The position numbers and the translations under genes are program-made. Positions 41,455 through 51,586 of a stretch of DNA of 64,000 bases are shown in pieces. Source of the stretch: Mixophyes australis (taxonomy: Eukaryota; Chordata; Amphibia; Anura; Limnodynastidae); the NCBI GenBank assembly GCA_036250195.1, contig JAVHZZ010000011.1:57324011-57388010 (forward strand), in the 5' to 3' direction. The notes below the pieces were generated by a model, which did not search any database, was not told the DNA's origin, and worked only from the letters and a program-made list of their open reading frames with translations. Position 1 is the first letter of the stretch; each line of letters starts with the position of its first letter.

Positions 41455-42907
41455 CCTGTCGGAGTTCAGCAAGGAGCCTTGGTTGACGGCGCCGGAGATC
41501 GCTCCAGCACCTCTGGAGCTGGACAACGCTCCTCCGTATCCCGTACCGCAGGCGGAGGTGTCTGCGGACCCTTTTATAGGCCCCCAGCTTCACCCTCATT
41601 TGATATGTAGCGCCCTGAGGGCACGTTGTCCATGGCCTCTGTGAGGACACGGAGCTCACGCCTCGCGAAGATGTTGGCCCTCATTTTTGCTCACAGAAAC
41701 CAACCCTGCAGTATTCTGCACTCCGATTGGTTCTCAGAGTACGTATGGGCGTAACTCACGTCACACACGGATCTTTCACTCACCTGCGTGTGTAATGGGT
41801 GCCACTCCCACCAAGAACATGGCGGCACCCCCTACGATGAGACGAGTACTTTGTGCGTTGCAATTAGGAAGAAGAGTGTACACCTGGTTTATTAATCCAA
41901 ATCTCCATTTAAACCCACCTGTGCTTAGCCTTACTGCCTGTTCATTAGCTGATTTTACTGGACAGGACACATTGAACAGTGAAAACATTTACATGCTTTG
42001 CCTAATAAGCAAATAACAAACAGTAAGAACAAAAGTAAGTCAGAGATTGTAATATATGCAATGTGTTTGTCTCTTCTAATGTAGCCTTCTGTTTTGTATT
42101 AAATATGTGTGTCCTAGCTGTCATAAAACTGCTATAAAAAGGGGCCTTGCCATCACATTTTAACATGGCAATAATGGTATATTCGCCTACAATAAGCTAA
42201 GTTATTTGATCTTATCAATCTTGCACTCAATAATATTTGGATGTTAGCATTGTTGATAACATAACATAACCTTACCTTGCATTTTAATCAACTTAATTTT
42301 TTTGCAGGCCACCCCAAACATTACACACTCAAAAATTTTTGCTTTTTTTTTCTTTGTGTGCAAATATATAAAAGTAAGTATAAATAGGTCAGATATATTG
42401 TATTATATACCAATAGTTTGTATCTGCTCATTTAGCCATCTGTGTATGCACAAATATGTGTGTCATAGCTGTAATGAGAGTGTGACCAGAAGTGGCCTTG
42501 GCCTCACATTTAACTGTAAAAAAATGCATTAGTAGCTTACACTATGCTAAGTACTGTTAGATTATCCATATCCCACACACTAATAACTGACTTATTGCAT
42601 TGAGGGACACATGCATCCAAATGTTTAAATGTATTGGGACGCTTACATAACAAATAGCATTTGTAGTACACATTTAAGTGTGTTGCTGGCTGATTTGATT
42701 AACAAAAGTAATATTGCAAGCACCATATAGGGCTTGCTACTCCGACAAACTTAATGTGATATCATTAAGTTAGGTATGTGGCTAACCTGTTAACCAAGGT
42801 TAGGCTTTTAAAAGTGGCAACTGGTAGTAGTAGTAGCTGAATGTTTAAGTAGTATTTGTCGACCATTAATGTAAAAATACAGTGGACAAAGTCAATGTTG
42901 GTTCAAT
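41455..42907. other. No gene seen; diverged internal duplication
   Basis: GC-rich to about 41880 (with ATTGG, CACGTCAC and an ATGGCGGC string), then AT-rich. 42040-42190 and 42400-42560 resemble each other (ATATGTGTGTC-TAGCTGT, then GGCCTTG and TCACATTT), a diverged direct repeat about 360 bp apart. This is the left flank into which the Penelope array inserted; the right flank continues at 61696. Confidence 0.45.
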
Positions 42908-42921
42908 ATAGAAGCAACAAT

Positions 42922-43527
42922 ATATAAAACAGAAAGGGCGCAATGAACATGAAAAATAAAAATAAAAAACGTATAGACAACAAAATGTAAAGACAACAAA
43001 AATGTTTATAGCTCCTTTGAAAATGTAAGTGGAAGTACCGCGGGATAGTATACCAGATGGCGTGAGGAGGGGAGAGCATATAAAACAAATTCTTACCCTG
43101 GAATTCCCTATGTATGCTGGCAGTCCTCGGCAAGCTGTCCAGGTAAAACGGTGAGTCTCCTATGAATAGAGGCTCCGGAGTGTCCGGGTATCTCGTGTAG
43201 CCGCGTCTTGGAACGCGGAAGTGATAGGTTGACCCGCACAAGTACGGTGGCTGATTAGGTACAAAAATGTGAACCAACGCGTTTCATCCAGATAGGACTT
43301 TCTCAAGGATATTTTTAGAAAGGAATTGGAGGGTTCTTATGGGTCCTGCCTCTTCCTGATTGGGGAAATACTTTAATAGTAAGAAATGCATGTAAATGTG
43401 GTACATAGATAAAATAAATGAATAAAAATGGATAAAAATGGATAAAAACAGGCAGTTAAAAATGCCAATAAACAAAGAAAAAGTAAAAGTAAAATAAAAA
43501 TAAAAATAAAAATAAATGAATGAAAAT
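42922..43527 (-). repeat. PLE LTR-like region (PLTR), unit 1 3' end
   Basis: Follows ORF2 of unit 1 on the minus strand and ends at the target duplication (plus-strand start ATATAAAACAGAAAGGGCGC). It holds the A/T-rich 3' UTR and the conserved block GATGAAACGCGTTGG (minus) at 43274-43308. The ORFs at 42903-43277 and 43284-43475 are chance frames. Confidence 0.85.
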
Positions 43528-45735
43528 TTACAAATTTAAAAATGAACCTAAATCAAAATCACTGTTAAGACCAAATGGCATAAGGGTTCTCATCATATAA
43601 ATCCATTTGGATTCCAACCGTGATATATTTTCCAGATAGTTTCCACCTCTCCAAAATCTGTTAACATGTTGTATTCCCAAAAATTTTAGTTGTTTTGGGT
43701 TGCATTTCGGATTGTTAATAAAATGATTGGAAACACTATGAGTTTTGAGTTCTTTTTTGATGTTATAGAAATGTTCGGCCACTCTTGTTTTAAGGGTACG
43801 TTTTGTTCTACCAATATATTGGAGGCCACAAGTGCACTCCAACATGTAAATGACTCCTTCTGTATGACAACTGATAGCTTGTTTGATGTAAAATGTTTTC
43901 CCATTAGATGTAGATTTGAATTGAGTGATAGCTTGAGTCTGAGTTATATTGCAATCCTTGCATGTTTTGCAATTTAAGCAATAATAAAAACCTTTTTTCT
44001 CTGTTTTGTTTGATTCTGTTGGAGAGAAAGAAATAAAACTCTTGGTTAATATTTGTCGTAGATTTTTTGCCTTTTTATATATAAATCCTGGATTTACAGG
44101 TAGAAAGCTAATAGTTTCCTGATCCAGTTTTAAAATATGCCAGTGTTTACGAATGATGTCTTCTATTTCTTTAGAGTTGCTATTAAATTGGGTTATGAAA
44201 GAAATCTCTGGAGCAATAGTTTTTTCTTTTTTCTTTTTGTATTCAAGCATAGTAGACCTTTCTGAATCTCTTACTTTATTCAGAGCTGAGTCTACCAGAT
44301 TTTCATCATATTTCCTTTCTACGAACTTTAATCGTAAAATATCACTTTGTGTTTTGAAGGTATCTTGGTTGGTACAGTTTTTTTTCAGTCACCTGAATTG
44401 GCCTGATGGTATGTTACGTATCCAGCCTCTATGATGATTACTTGAGGCTAGGAGATAATTGTTAGTGTCAACTTCTTTAGTGTAGGTCTTGGTTTTGATA
44501 GAGTGGTCTTCAATATATATAGTTAGGTCTAAAAAATTAACTTGTAAGGGGCTGGCTTCAGCTAAAAATTCCATATTAAGAGTGTTGCTATTAATATATT
44601 TAAGGAATTGCTGGAGAACTTCGTTACTGCCATCCCATACAAAAAAGACGTCGTCTATGTACCTCCGCCACTGTATTAAGTTCTGAGTGAAAGGATTATT
44701 ATTCCATATGGAGTCATCTTCCCACTTAGCTACAAACAAGTTTGCATAGCTAGGGGCAAAACGAGTCCATATAGCTGTGCCAGATATTTGGTTGAAGAAT
44801 TGGTCATTGTACCAAAAGTAGTTATGTTGCAGTATGTATTCTATAGAGCTCATTATGAAGTTAATCTGTTCATTTTTCAGGTCGGTATGGTTGCATAAAT
44901 AATGGTACGAATGTGAGCAGCCATCTACATGGCGAATGCAGGTGTAGAGAGACTTAACGTCACAAGTACCAAGTATGTAGGTATCCTTCCATTCCATATG
45001 ATTCAGGGTATGAAGGAAAGATGTGGTATCTTGTATATAACTTCTTTGTTTGGAGACCAATGTTTGTAGGTAAAAATCCACATATCCAGATAGATTAGCT
45101 GTAATTGAATTAATCCCCGAAATAATCGGTCGACCTGGAGGGTTGCACAGGTCTTTGTGAATCTTTGGCAAGTGGTAAATCACCGGGATTTTAGGATTTT
45201 TAACATAAAGGTAATCAAACTCTTTTTTAGATAGAATACCCAAATTTTGGCCTTCTTCCAACAAATCAACCAATTCATGTTGGTACTGAGTGGTAGGGTC
45301 TTTTGGTAATGGTTGGTAGGTGTCAGTATCCGAAAGTAATCTTTCTAGTTCCTTCGTGTATTTTTCTTTGTCCATGACCACAATGCCCCCACCTTTATCA
45401 GCTGGTTTTATGATGATATCCTTATCCTCCTTTAGTTGTTTAACAGCTGATATTTCTTCTTTGGACATGTTGTATTTCATTTTAATTTTATCGGGTAGAT
45501 TTTCCAGGTCTTTTTCAACCATTCTCTGGAATGTCTCAATAGATGAACCCTTAGTAAAATTTGGATAAAAATTACTCTTAGGTCTGAAATCAGTATGTTG
45601 AAACTGATGATAGATGTTAGATACATCTCTTTCTATTGGTTTTCTCAAAAAATATTTTTTCAGACACAATTTCCGAACAAACCGATGTAAATCGATATAT
45701 AAAAACGAATTTGTTAATCCCGGATTGGGGGGCAA
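43528..45735 (-). pseudogene. PLE unit 1 ORF2 (RT and GIY-YIG), broken
   Basis: Same protein as unit 2 ORF2 but with an altered N-terminal stretch (the plus-strand TATATAAAAACGAATTTG variant shifts the frame near 45700) and a TGA near 44395 that splits RT from the endonuclease half. The second half, 43528-44250, is open and contains the Zn-like CLNCKTCKDC and the GIY-YIG domain. Two defects are shared with units 4 and 5. It has Trp for Met-Gly near the AxSGTA-type block (TAIWTRFAP). Confidence 0.88.
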
Positions 45736-45873
45736 ACTTCATCCCCTTCTTTAACACATTTGTCTGATGGTTAGTGAGAATTTTGGAGCTGATGTTAAAA
45801 ACACCTTCTGATGAGGTTGATGAAGAATGTAGTAAGGAGGAGTGTTTTTTCTTTCCTCCTCTTTTCCCCCTTC

Positions 45874-46869
45874 TTAGGGTTGTGTGCTTCTGATTCTCTT
45901 TATTCTGGGTGTGACTGGAAGGGTATTCGAAGGCCTGGGTTCTTCTGGCTGGAAGAGAAATTCTAAAAAATCTTCTGAGTCTTCAGATAAGATTCTTTTC
46001 TTATCAGTGGTGGCATGGTTGGTTATATTTTGAATTAGGGATAGAGAGGTAATCTCCATATCTTTCTTGGCGTTGTTTTCACCATTCCTAAAAGAGTTTT
46101 TAATGAGAGTATCTTTTTCTTTCTTGTTTCCTAAAGGTGAATAACTGAAAAATTTATTGTTATAGGGTTGATATATTCTTTCAGTATGAGATTTAGCTGG
46201 AGAATATAAGATTAGTGGTTTATTCCTAGTCTTAACTTGTTGCTTGTAAAAAAAATTTGGGTTGGTGCTATTGATGATTGGTTTTTTCTGTGAAGTATTG
46301 GACAATATTTTTTGTCTCATGACAGAAGGGTCATCGTTTTTATGTTCCTCCACATCTCTAGCATACTTTTTTTGTTTAGTGATTTTAATACTTTGTTCCA
46401 ATTTCTGTATTTTATCCTGAGTTAATATATTCAGTTTTTTGAAATCTTCCATTTCTTTAACGGGTTTAAAAGTTTTATCTAGAGAGGCGATTTCTAGTTC
46501 TAGAGATTCTAGAGAAGATGATCTGTCCAAAATAATAAGTTCAATCAGTTGTTTAGAGCATGAGTCTAAGATTGTATTCCATTTGGAGAAAAAATCTTGA
46601 TTAAAGGGAGTAAATGTAGGGTTCTTATTTATCCTCAGTCCCCTAGGAATAAGACCTTTTTCCAGATACTTGGTGAGAGTAATAATTTCCCACCATTGCC
46701 TGGTTTCTTTTTGACAGAGTTTTTCAAAATGAAGATATTGGGAACAAAAATCATTATTGGATGGTATATTATTGACCCATTGTCCGTCTGTAGTGGAAAA
46801 AAGATCTTCAGTATTGATCCCCCTGCTTCTATGTGCAATGTAAGTGGGAGGTTGAGAGATGCTATCCAT
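45874..46869 (-). CDS. PLE unit 1 ORF1
   Basis: 331 residues from ATG 46869. Uncharacterised PLE-associated protein: MDSISQPPTYIAHRSRG at the N-terminus, a conserved WWEIITLTKYLEKGLIPRG block (about residues 60-80), a helical, Glu/Lys-rich stretch at about 110-190 (likely coiled coil), and a basic Asn/Lys-rich C-terminal half. It is open throughout. Near its end GAT-TTT-TTA carries the slippery heptamer also seen in the other units. A role in RNA binding is a guess from its position and basic charge only. Confidence 0.75.
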   Translation of the reverse strand: MDSISQPPTYIAHRSRGINTEDLFSTTDGQWVNNIPSNNDFCSQYLHFEKLCQKETRQWWEIITLTKYLEKGLIPRGLRINKNPTFTPFNQDFFSKWNTILDSCSKQLIELIILDRSSSLESLELEIASLDKTFKPVKEMEDFKKLNILTQDKIQKLEQSIKITKQKKYARDVEEHKNDDPSVMRQKILSNTSQKKPIINSTNPNFFYKQQVKTRNKPLILYSPAKSHTERIYQPYNNKFFSYSPLGNKKEKDTLIKNSFRNGENNAKKDMEITSLSLIQNITNHATTDKKRILSEDSEDFLEFLFQPEEPRPSNTLPVTPRIKRIRSTQP

Positions 46870-47546
46870 ATTAAAAGGTATCAATAAAAACAGAGGTAAG
46901 CGCTCATCTAATATGCAGCCCCTATAGTACAAACGGCAATATATAAAACAGAAAGGGCGCAATGAACATGAAAAATAAAAATAAAAAACGTATAGACAAC
47001 AAAATGTAAAGACAACAAAAATGTTTATAGCTCCTTTGAAAATGTAAGTGGAAGTACCGCGGGATAGTATACCAGATGGCGTGAGGAGGGGAGAGCAAAT
47101 AAAACTAATTCTTACCCTAGAATTCCCTATGTATGCTGGCAGTCCTCGGCAAGCTGTCCAGGTAAAACGGTGAGTCTCCTATGAATAGAGGCTCCGGAGT
47201 GTCCGGGTATCTCGTGTAGCCGCGTCTTGGAACGCAGAAGTGATAGGTTGACCCGCACAAGTACGGTGGCTGATTAGGTACAAAAATGTGAACCAACGCG
47301 TTTCATCCAGATAGGACTTTCTCAAGGATATTTTTAGAAAGGAATTGGAGGGTTCTTATGGGTCCTGCCTCTTCCTGATTGGGGAAATACTTTAATAGTA
47401 AGAAATGCATGTAAATGTGGTACATAGATAAAATAAATGAATAAAAATGGATAAAAATGGATAAAAACAGGCAGTTAAAAATGCCAATAAACAAAGAAAA
47501 AGTAAAAGTAAAATAAAAATAAAAATAAAAATAAATGAATGAAAAT
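46870..47546 (-). repeat. PLTR between units 1 and 2
   Basis: Unit 2's 3' UTR running straight into unit 1's 5' region: there is no other DNA between the tandem units. It carries the GATGAAACGCGTTGG block at 47293-47327 (minus) and the promoter-side sequence before ORF1's ATG. Confidence 0.85.
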
Positions 47547-49982
47547 TTACAAATTTAAAAATGAACCTAAATCAAAATCACTGTTAAGACCAAATGGCAT
47601 AAGGGTTCTCATCATATAAATCCATTTGGATTCCAACCGTGATATATTTTCCAGATAGTTTCCACCTCTCCAAAATCTGTTAACATGTTGTATTCCCAAA
47701 AATTTTAGTTGTTTTGGGTTGCATTTCGGATTGTTAATAAAATGATTGGAAACACTATGAGTTTTGAGTTCTTTTTTGATGTTATAGAAATGTTCGGCCA
47801 CTCTTGTTTTAAGGGTACGTTTTGTTCTACCAATATATTGGAGGCCACAAGTGCACTCCAACATGTAAATGACTCCTTCTGTATGACAACTGATAGCTTG
47901 TTTGATGTAAAATGTTTTCCCATTAGATGTAGATTTGAATTGAGTGATAGCTTGAGTCTGAGTTATATTGCAATCCTTGCATGTTTTGCAATTTAAGCAA
48001 TAATAAAAACCTTTTTTCTCTGTTTTGTTTGATTCTGTTGGAGAGAAAGGAATAAAACTCTTGGTTAATATTTGTCGTAGATTTTTTGCCTTTTTATATA
48101 TAAATCTTGGATTTACAGGTAGAAAGCTAATAGTTTCCTGATCCAGTTTTAAAATATGCCAGTGTTTACGAATGATGTCTTCTATTTCTTTAGAGTTGCT
48201 ATTAAATTGGGTTATGAAAGAAATCTCTGGAGCAATAGTTTTTTCTTTTTTCTTTTTGTATTCAAGCATAGTAGACCTTTCTGAATCTCTTACTTTATTC
48301 AGAGCTGAGTCTACCAGATTTTCATCATATTTCCTTTCTACGAACTTTAATCGTAAAATATCACTTTGTGTTTCGAAGGTATCTTGGTTGGTACAGTTTC
48401 TTTTCAGTCTCCTGAATTGGCCTGATGGTATGTTACGTATCCAGCCTCTATGATGATTACTTGAGGCTAGGAGATAATTGTTAGTGTCAACTTCTTTAGT
48501 GTAGGTCTTGGTTTTGATAGAGTGGTCTTCAATATATATAGTTAGGTCTAAAAAATTAACTTGTAAGGGGCTGGCTTGAGCTAAAAATTCCATATTAAGA
48601 GTGTTGCTATTAATATATTTAAGGAATTGCTGGAGAACTTCGTTACTGCCATCCCATACAAAAAAGACGTCGTCTATGTACCTCCGCCACTGTATTAAGT
48701 TCTGAGTGAAAGGATTATTATTCCATATGGAGTCATCTTCCCACTTAGCTACAAACAAGTTTGCATAGCTAGGGGCAAAACGAGTCCCCATAGCTGTGCC
48801 AGATATTTGGTTGAAGAATTGGTCATTGTACCAAAAGTAGTTATGTTGCAGTATGTATTCTATAGAGCTCATTATGAAGTTAATCTGTTCATTTTTCAGG
48901 TCGGTATGGTTGCATAAATAATGGTACGAATGTGAGCAGCCATCTACATGGCGAATGCAGGTGTAGAGAGACTTAACGTCACAAGTACCAAGTATGTAGG
49001 TATCCTTCCATTCCATATGATTCAGGGTATGAAGGAAAGATGTGGTATCTTGTATATAACTTCTTTGTTTGGAGACCAATGTTTGTAGGTAAAAATCCAC
49101 ATATCCAGATAGATTAGCTGTAATTGAATTAATCCCCGAAATAATCGGTCGACCTGGAGGGTTGCACAGGTCTTTGTGAATCTTTGGCAAGTGGTAAATC
49201 ACCGGGATTTTAGGATTTTTAACATAAAGGTAATCAAACTCTTTTTTAGATAGAATACCCAAATTTTGGCCTTCTTCCAACAAATCAACCAATTCATGTT
49301 GGTACTGAGTGGTAGGGTCTTTTGGTAATGGTTGGTAGGTGTCAGTATCCGAAAGTAATCTTTCTAGTTCCTTCGTGTATTTTTCTTTGTCCATGACCAC
49401 AATGCCCCCACCTTTATCAGCTGGTTTTATGATGATATCCTTATCCTCCTTTAGTTGTTTAACAGCTGATATTTCTTCTTTGGACATGTTGTATTTCATT
49501 TTAATTTTATCGGGTAGATTTTCCAGGTCTTTTTCAACCATTCTCTGGAATGTCTCAATAGATGAACCCTTAGTAAAATTTGGATAAAAATTACTCTTAG
49601 GTCTGAAATCAGTATGTTGAAACTGATGATAGATGTTAGATACATCTCTTTCTATTGGTTTTCTCAAAAAATATTTTTTCAGACACAATTTCCGAACAAA
49701 CCGATGTAAATCGATATAGACATCGAATTTGTTAATCCCGGATTGGGGGGCAAACTTCATCCCCTTCTTTAACACATTTGTCTGATGGTTAGTGAGAATT
49801 TTGGAGCTGATGTTAAAAACACCTTCTGATGAGGTTGATGAAGAATGTAGTAAGGAGGAGTGTTTTTTCTTTCCTCCTCTTTTCCCCCTTCTTAGGGTTG
49901 TGTGCTTCTGATTCTCTTTATTCTGGGTGTGACTGGAAGGGTATTCGAAGGCCTGGGTTCTTCTGGCTGGAAGAGAAATTCT
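47547..49982 (-). CDS. PLE unit 2 ORF2: reverse transcriptase and GIY-YIG endonuclease, intact
   Basis: The frame is open from 49982 (just after the ORF1 slippery site) to 47547, about 811 codons, with its first AUG only at 49760. N-terminal block FNISSKILTNHQTNVLKKG lies before that AUG. RT motifs: IIIKPADKGGGIVVMD, HLPKIHKDLCNPPGRPIISG, GTCDVKSLYTCI, GTAMGTRFAPSYANLF and catalytic RYIDDVFFVW. A Cys cluster CLNCKTCKDC precedes the GIY-YIG nuclease: GVIYMLECTCGLQYIGRT, with LKTRVAEHF after it. The order is RT then GIY-YIG, as in Neptune/Penelope elements, which use it for target-primed insertion. No defect seen. Confidence 0.92.
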   Translation of the reverse strand, partial: RISLPARRTQAFEYPSSHTQNKENQKHTTLRRGKRGGKKKHSSLLHSSSTSSEGVFNISSKILTNHQTNVLKKGMKFAPQSGINKFDVYIDLHRFVRKLCLKKYFLRKPIERDVSNIYHQFQHTDFRPKSNFYPNFTKGSSIETFQRMVEKDLENLPDKIKMKYNMSKEEISAVKQLKEDKDIIIKPADKGGGIVVMDKEKYTKELERLLSDTDTYQPLPKDPTTQYQHELVDLLEEGQNLGILSKKEFDYLYVKNPKIPVIYHLPKIHKDLCNPPGRPIISGINSITANLSGYVDFYLQTLVSKQRSYIQDTTSFLHTLNHMEWKDTYILGTCDVKSLYTCIRHVDGCSHSYHYLCNHTDLKNEQINFIMSSIEYILQHNYFWYNDQFFNQISGTAMGTRFAPSYANLFVAKWEDDSIWNNNPFTQNLIQWRRYIDDVFFVWDGSNEVLQQFLKYINSNTLNMEFLAQASPLQVNFLDLTIYIEDHSIKTKTYTKEVDTNNYLLASSNHHRGWIRNIPSGQFRRLKRNCTNQDTFETQSDILRLKFVERKYDENLVDSALNKVRDSERSTMLEYKKKKEKTIAPEISFITQFNSNSKEIEDIIRKHWHILKLDQETISFLPVNPRFIYKKAKNLRQILTKSFIPFSPTESNKTEKKGFYYCLNCKTCKDCNITQTQAITQFKSTSNGKTFYIKQAISCHTEGVIYMLECTCGLQYIGRTKRTLKTRVAEHFYNIKKELKTHSVSNHFINNPKCNPKQLKFLGIQHVNRFWRGGNYLENISRLESKWIYMMRTLMPFGLNSDFDLGSFLNL

Positions 49983-50887
49983 AAAAAATCTTCTGAGTCT
50001 TCAGATAAGATTCTTTTCTTATCAGTGGTGGCATGGTTGGTTATATTTTGAATTAGGGATAGAGAGGTAATCTCCATATCTTTCTTGGCGTTGTTTTCAC
50101 CATTCCTAAAAGAGTTTTTAATGAGAGTATCTTTTTCTTTCTTGTTTCCTAAAGGTGAATAACTGAAAAATTTATTGTTATAGGGTTGATATATTCTTTC
50201 AGTATGAGATTTAGCTGGAGAATATAAGATTAGTGGTTTATTCCTAGTCTTAACTTGTTGCTTGTAAAAAAAATTTGGGTTGGTGCTATTGATGATTGGT
50301 TTTTTATGTGAAGTATTGGACAATATTTTTTGTCTCATGACAGAAGGGTCATCGTTTTTATGTTCCTCCACATCTCTAGCATACTTTTTTTGTTTAGTGA
50401 TTTTAATACTTTGTTCCAATTTCTGTATTTTATCCTGAGTTAATATATTCAGTTTTTTGAAATCTTCCATTTCTTTAATGGGTTCAAAAGTTTTATCTAG
50501 AGAGGCAATTTCTAGTTCTAGAGATTCTAGAGAAGATGATCTGTCCAAAATAATAAGTTCAATCAGTTGTTTAGAGCATGAGTCTAAGATTGTATTCCAT
50601 TTGGAGAAAAAATCTTGATTAAAGGGAGTAAATGTAGGGTTCTTATTTATCCTCAGTCCCCTAGGAATAAGACCTTTTTCCAGATACTTGGTGAGAGTAA
50701 TAATTTCCCACCATTGCCTGGTTTCTTTTTGACAGAGTTTTTCAAAATGAAGATATTGGGAACAAAAATCATTATTGGATGGTATATTATTGACCCATTG
50801 TCCGTCTGTAGTGGAAAAAAGATCTTCAGTATTGATCCCCCTGCTTCTATGTGCAATGTAAGTGGGAGGTTGAGAGCTGCTATCCAT
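49892..50887 (-). CDS. PLE unit 2 ORF1, intact
   Basis: 331 residues from ATG 50887 (MDSSSQPPTYIAHRSRG). I prefer this ATG to the non-AUG extension upstream because it follows the PLTR directly and is conserved in all units. It has the same WWEIITLTKYLEKG block, coiled-coil-like middle and basic C-terminus as unit 1. Its last 31 codons overlap ORF2's frame (-1). Stop at 49892-49894. Confidence 0.8.
   Translation of the reverse strand: MDSSSQPPTYIAHRSRGINTEDLFSTTDGQWVNNIPSNNDFCSQYLHFEKLCQKETRQWWEIITLTKYLEKGLIPRGLRINKNPTFTPFNQDFFSKWNTILDSCSKQLIELIILDRSSSLESLELEIASLDKTFEPIKEMEDFKKLNILTQDKIQKLEQSIKITKQKKYARDVEEHKNDDPSVMRQKILSNTSHKKPIINSTNPNFFYKQQVKTRNKPLILYSPAKSHTERIYQPYNNKFFSYSPLGNKKEKDTLIKNSFRNGENNAKKDMEITSLSLIQNITNHATTDKKRILSEDSEDFLEFLFQPEEPRPSNTLPVTPRIKRIRSTQP
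49982..49988 (-). promoter_or_regulatory. Putative -1 frameshift site (U_UUU_UUA), unit 2
   Basis: ORF1 codons GAT-TTT-TTA give the heptamer T_TTT_TTA in the correct phase. Slipping back one base continues in AGA-ATT-TCT..., the ORF2 frame, with no stop. Seven nt downstream, TCTTC-CAGCCA-GAAGA can form a small stem-loop. The heptamer is unchanged in units 1 (plus-strand near 45963-45969), 4 (54581-54587) and 5 (58600-58606). Confidence 0.65.
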
Positions 50888-51586
50888 ATTAAAAGGTATC
50901 AATAAAAACAGAGGTAAGCGCTCATCTAATATGCAGCCCCTATAGTACAAACGGCAATATATAAAACAGAAAGGGCGCAATGAACATAAAAAATAAAAAT
51001 AAAAAACTAATAGACAACAAAATGTAAAGACAACAAAAATGTTTATAGCTCCTTTGAAAATGTAAGTGGAAGTACCGCGGGATAGTATACCAGATGGCGT
51101 GAGGAGGGGAGAGCAAATAAAACTAATTCTTACCCTAGAATTCCCTATGTATGCTGGCAGTCCTCGGCAAGCTGTCCAGGTAAAACGGTGAGTCTCCTAT
51201 GAATAGAGGCTCCGGAGTGTCCGGGTATCTCGTGTAGCCGCGTCTTGGAACGCGGAAGTGATAGGTTGACCCGCACAAGTACGGTGGCTGATTAGGTACA
51301 AAAATGTGAACCAACGCGTTTCATCCAGATAGGACTTTCTCAAGGATATTTTTAGAAAGGAATTGGAGGGTTCTTATGGGTCCTGCCTCTTCCTGATTGG
51401 GTAAATACTTTAATAGTAAGAAATGCATGTAAATGTGGTACATAGATAAAATAAATGAATAAAAATGGATAAAAATGGATAAAAACAGGCAGTTAAAAAT
51501 GCCAATAAACAAAGAAAAAGTAAAAGTAAAATAAAAAAATAAATAAAAATAAATGAATGAAAATTTACAAATTTAAAAATGAACCT
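50888..51586 (-). repeat. PLTR upstream of unit 2, up to the inversion point
   Basis: Minus-strand PLTR plus the last few codons of a further upstream ORF2 (GGTTCATTTTTAAATTTG). It then switches strand at ACCT 51583-51586. It carries the GATGAAACGCGTTGG block at 51311-51345 (minus). Confidence 0.85.

Noticed and set aside
41640..41880. Possible CpG-rich host promoter (ATTGG, CACGTCAC, ATGGCGGC)
   Set aside because: Suggestive motifs only; no exon, splice site or conserved ORF follows, so no promoter is annotated.
43284..43475. Hydrophobic 63-codon frame repeated in every PLTR (also 47303, 51321, 53057, 57077)
   Set aside because: It is conserved only because the PLTR is repeated; the T/A-rich 3' UTR makes Phe/Leu/Ile codons by composition.
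47709..47996. 95-codon frame antisense to PLE ORF2, present in all units
   Set aside because: Antisense shadow of the GIY-YIG region; identical in all units only because they are near-identical copies.
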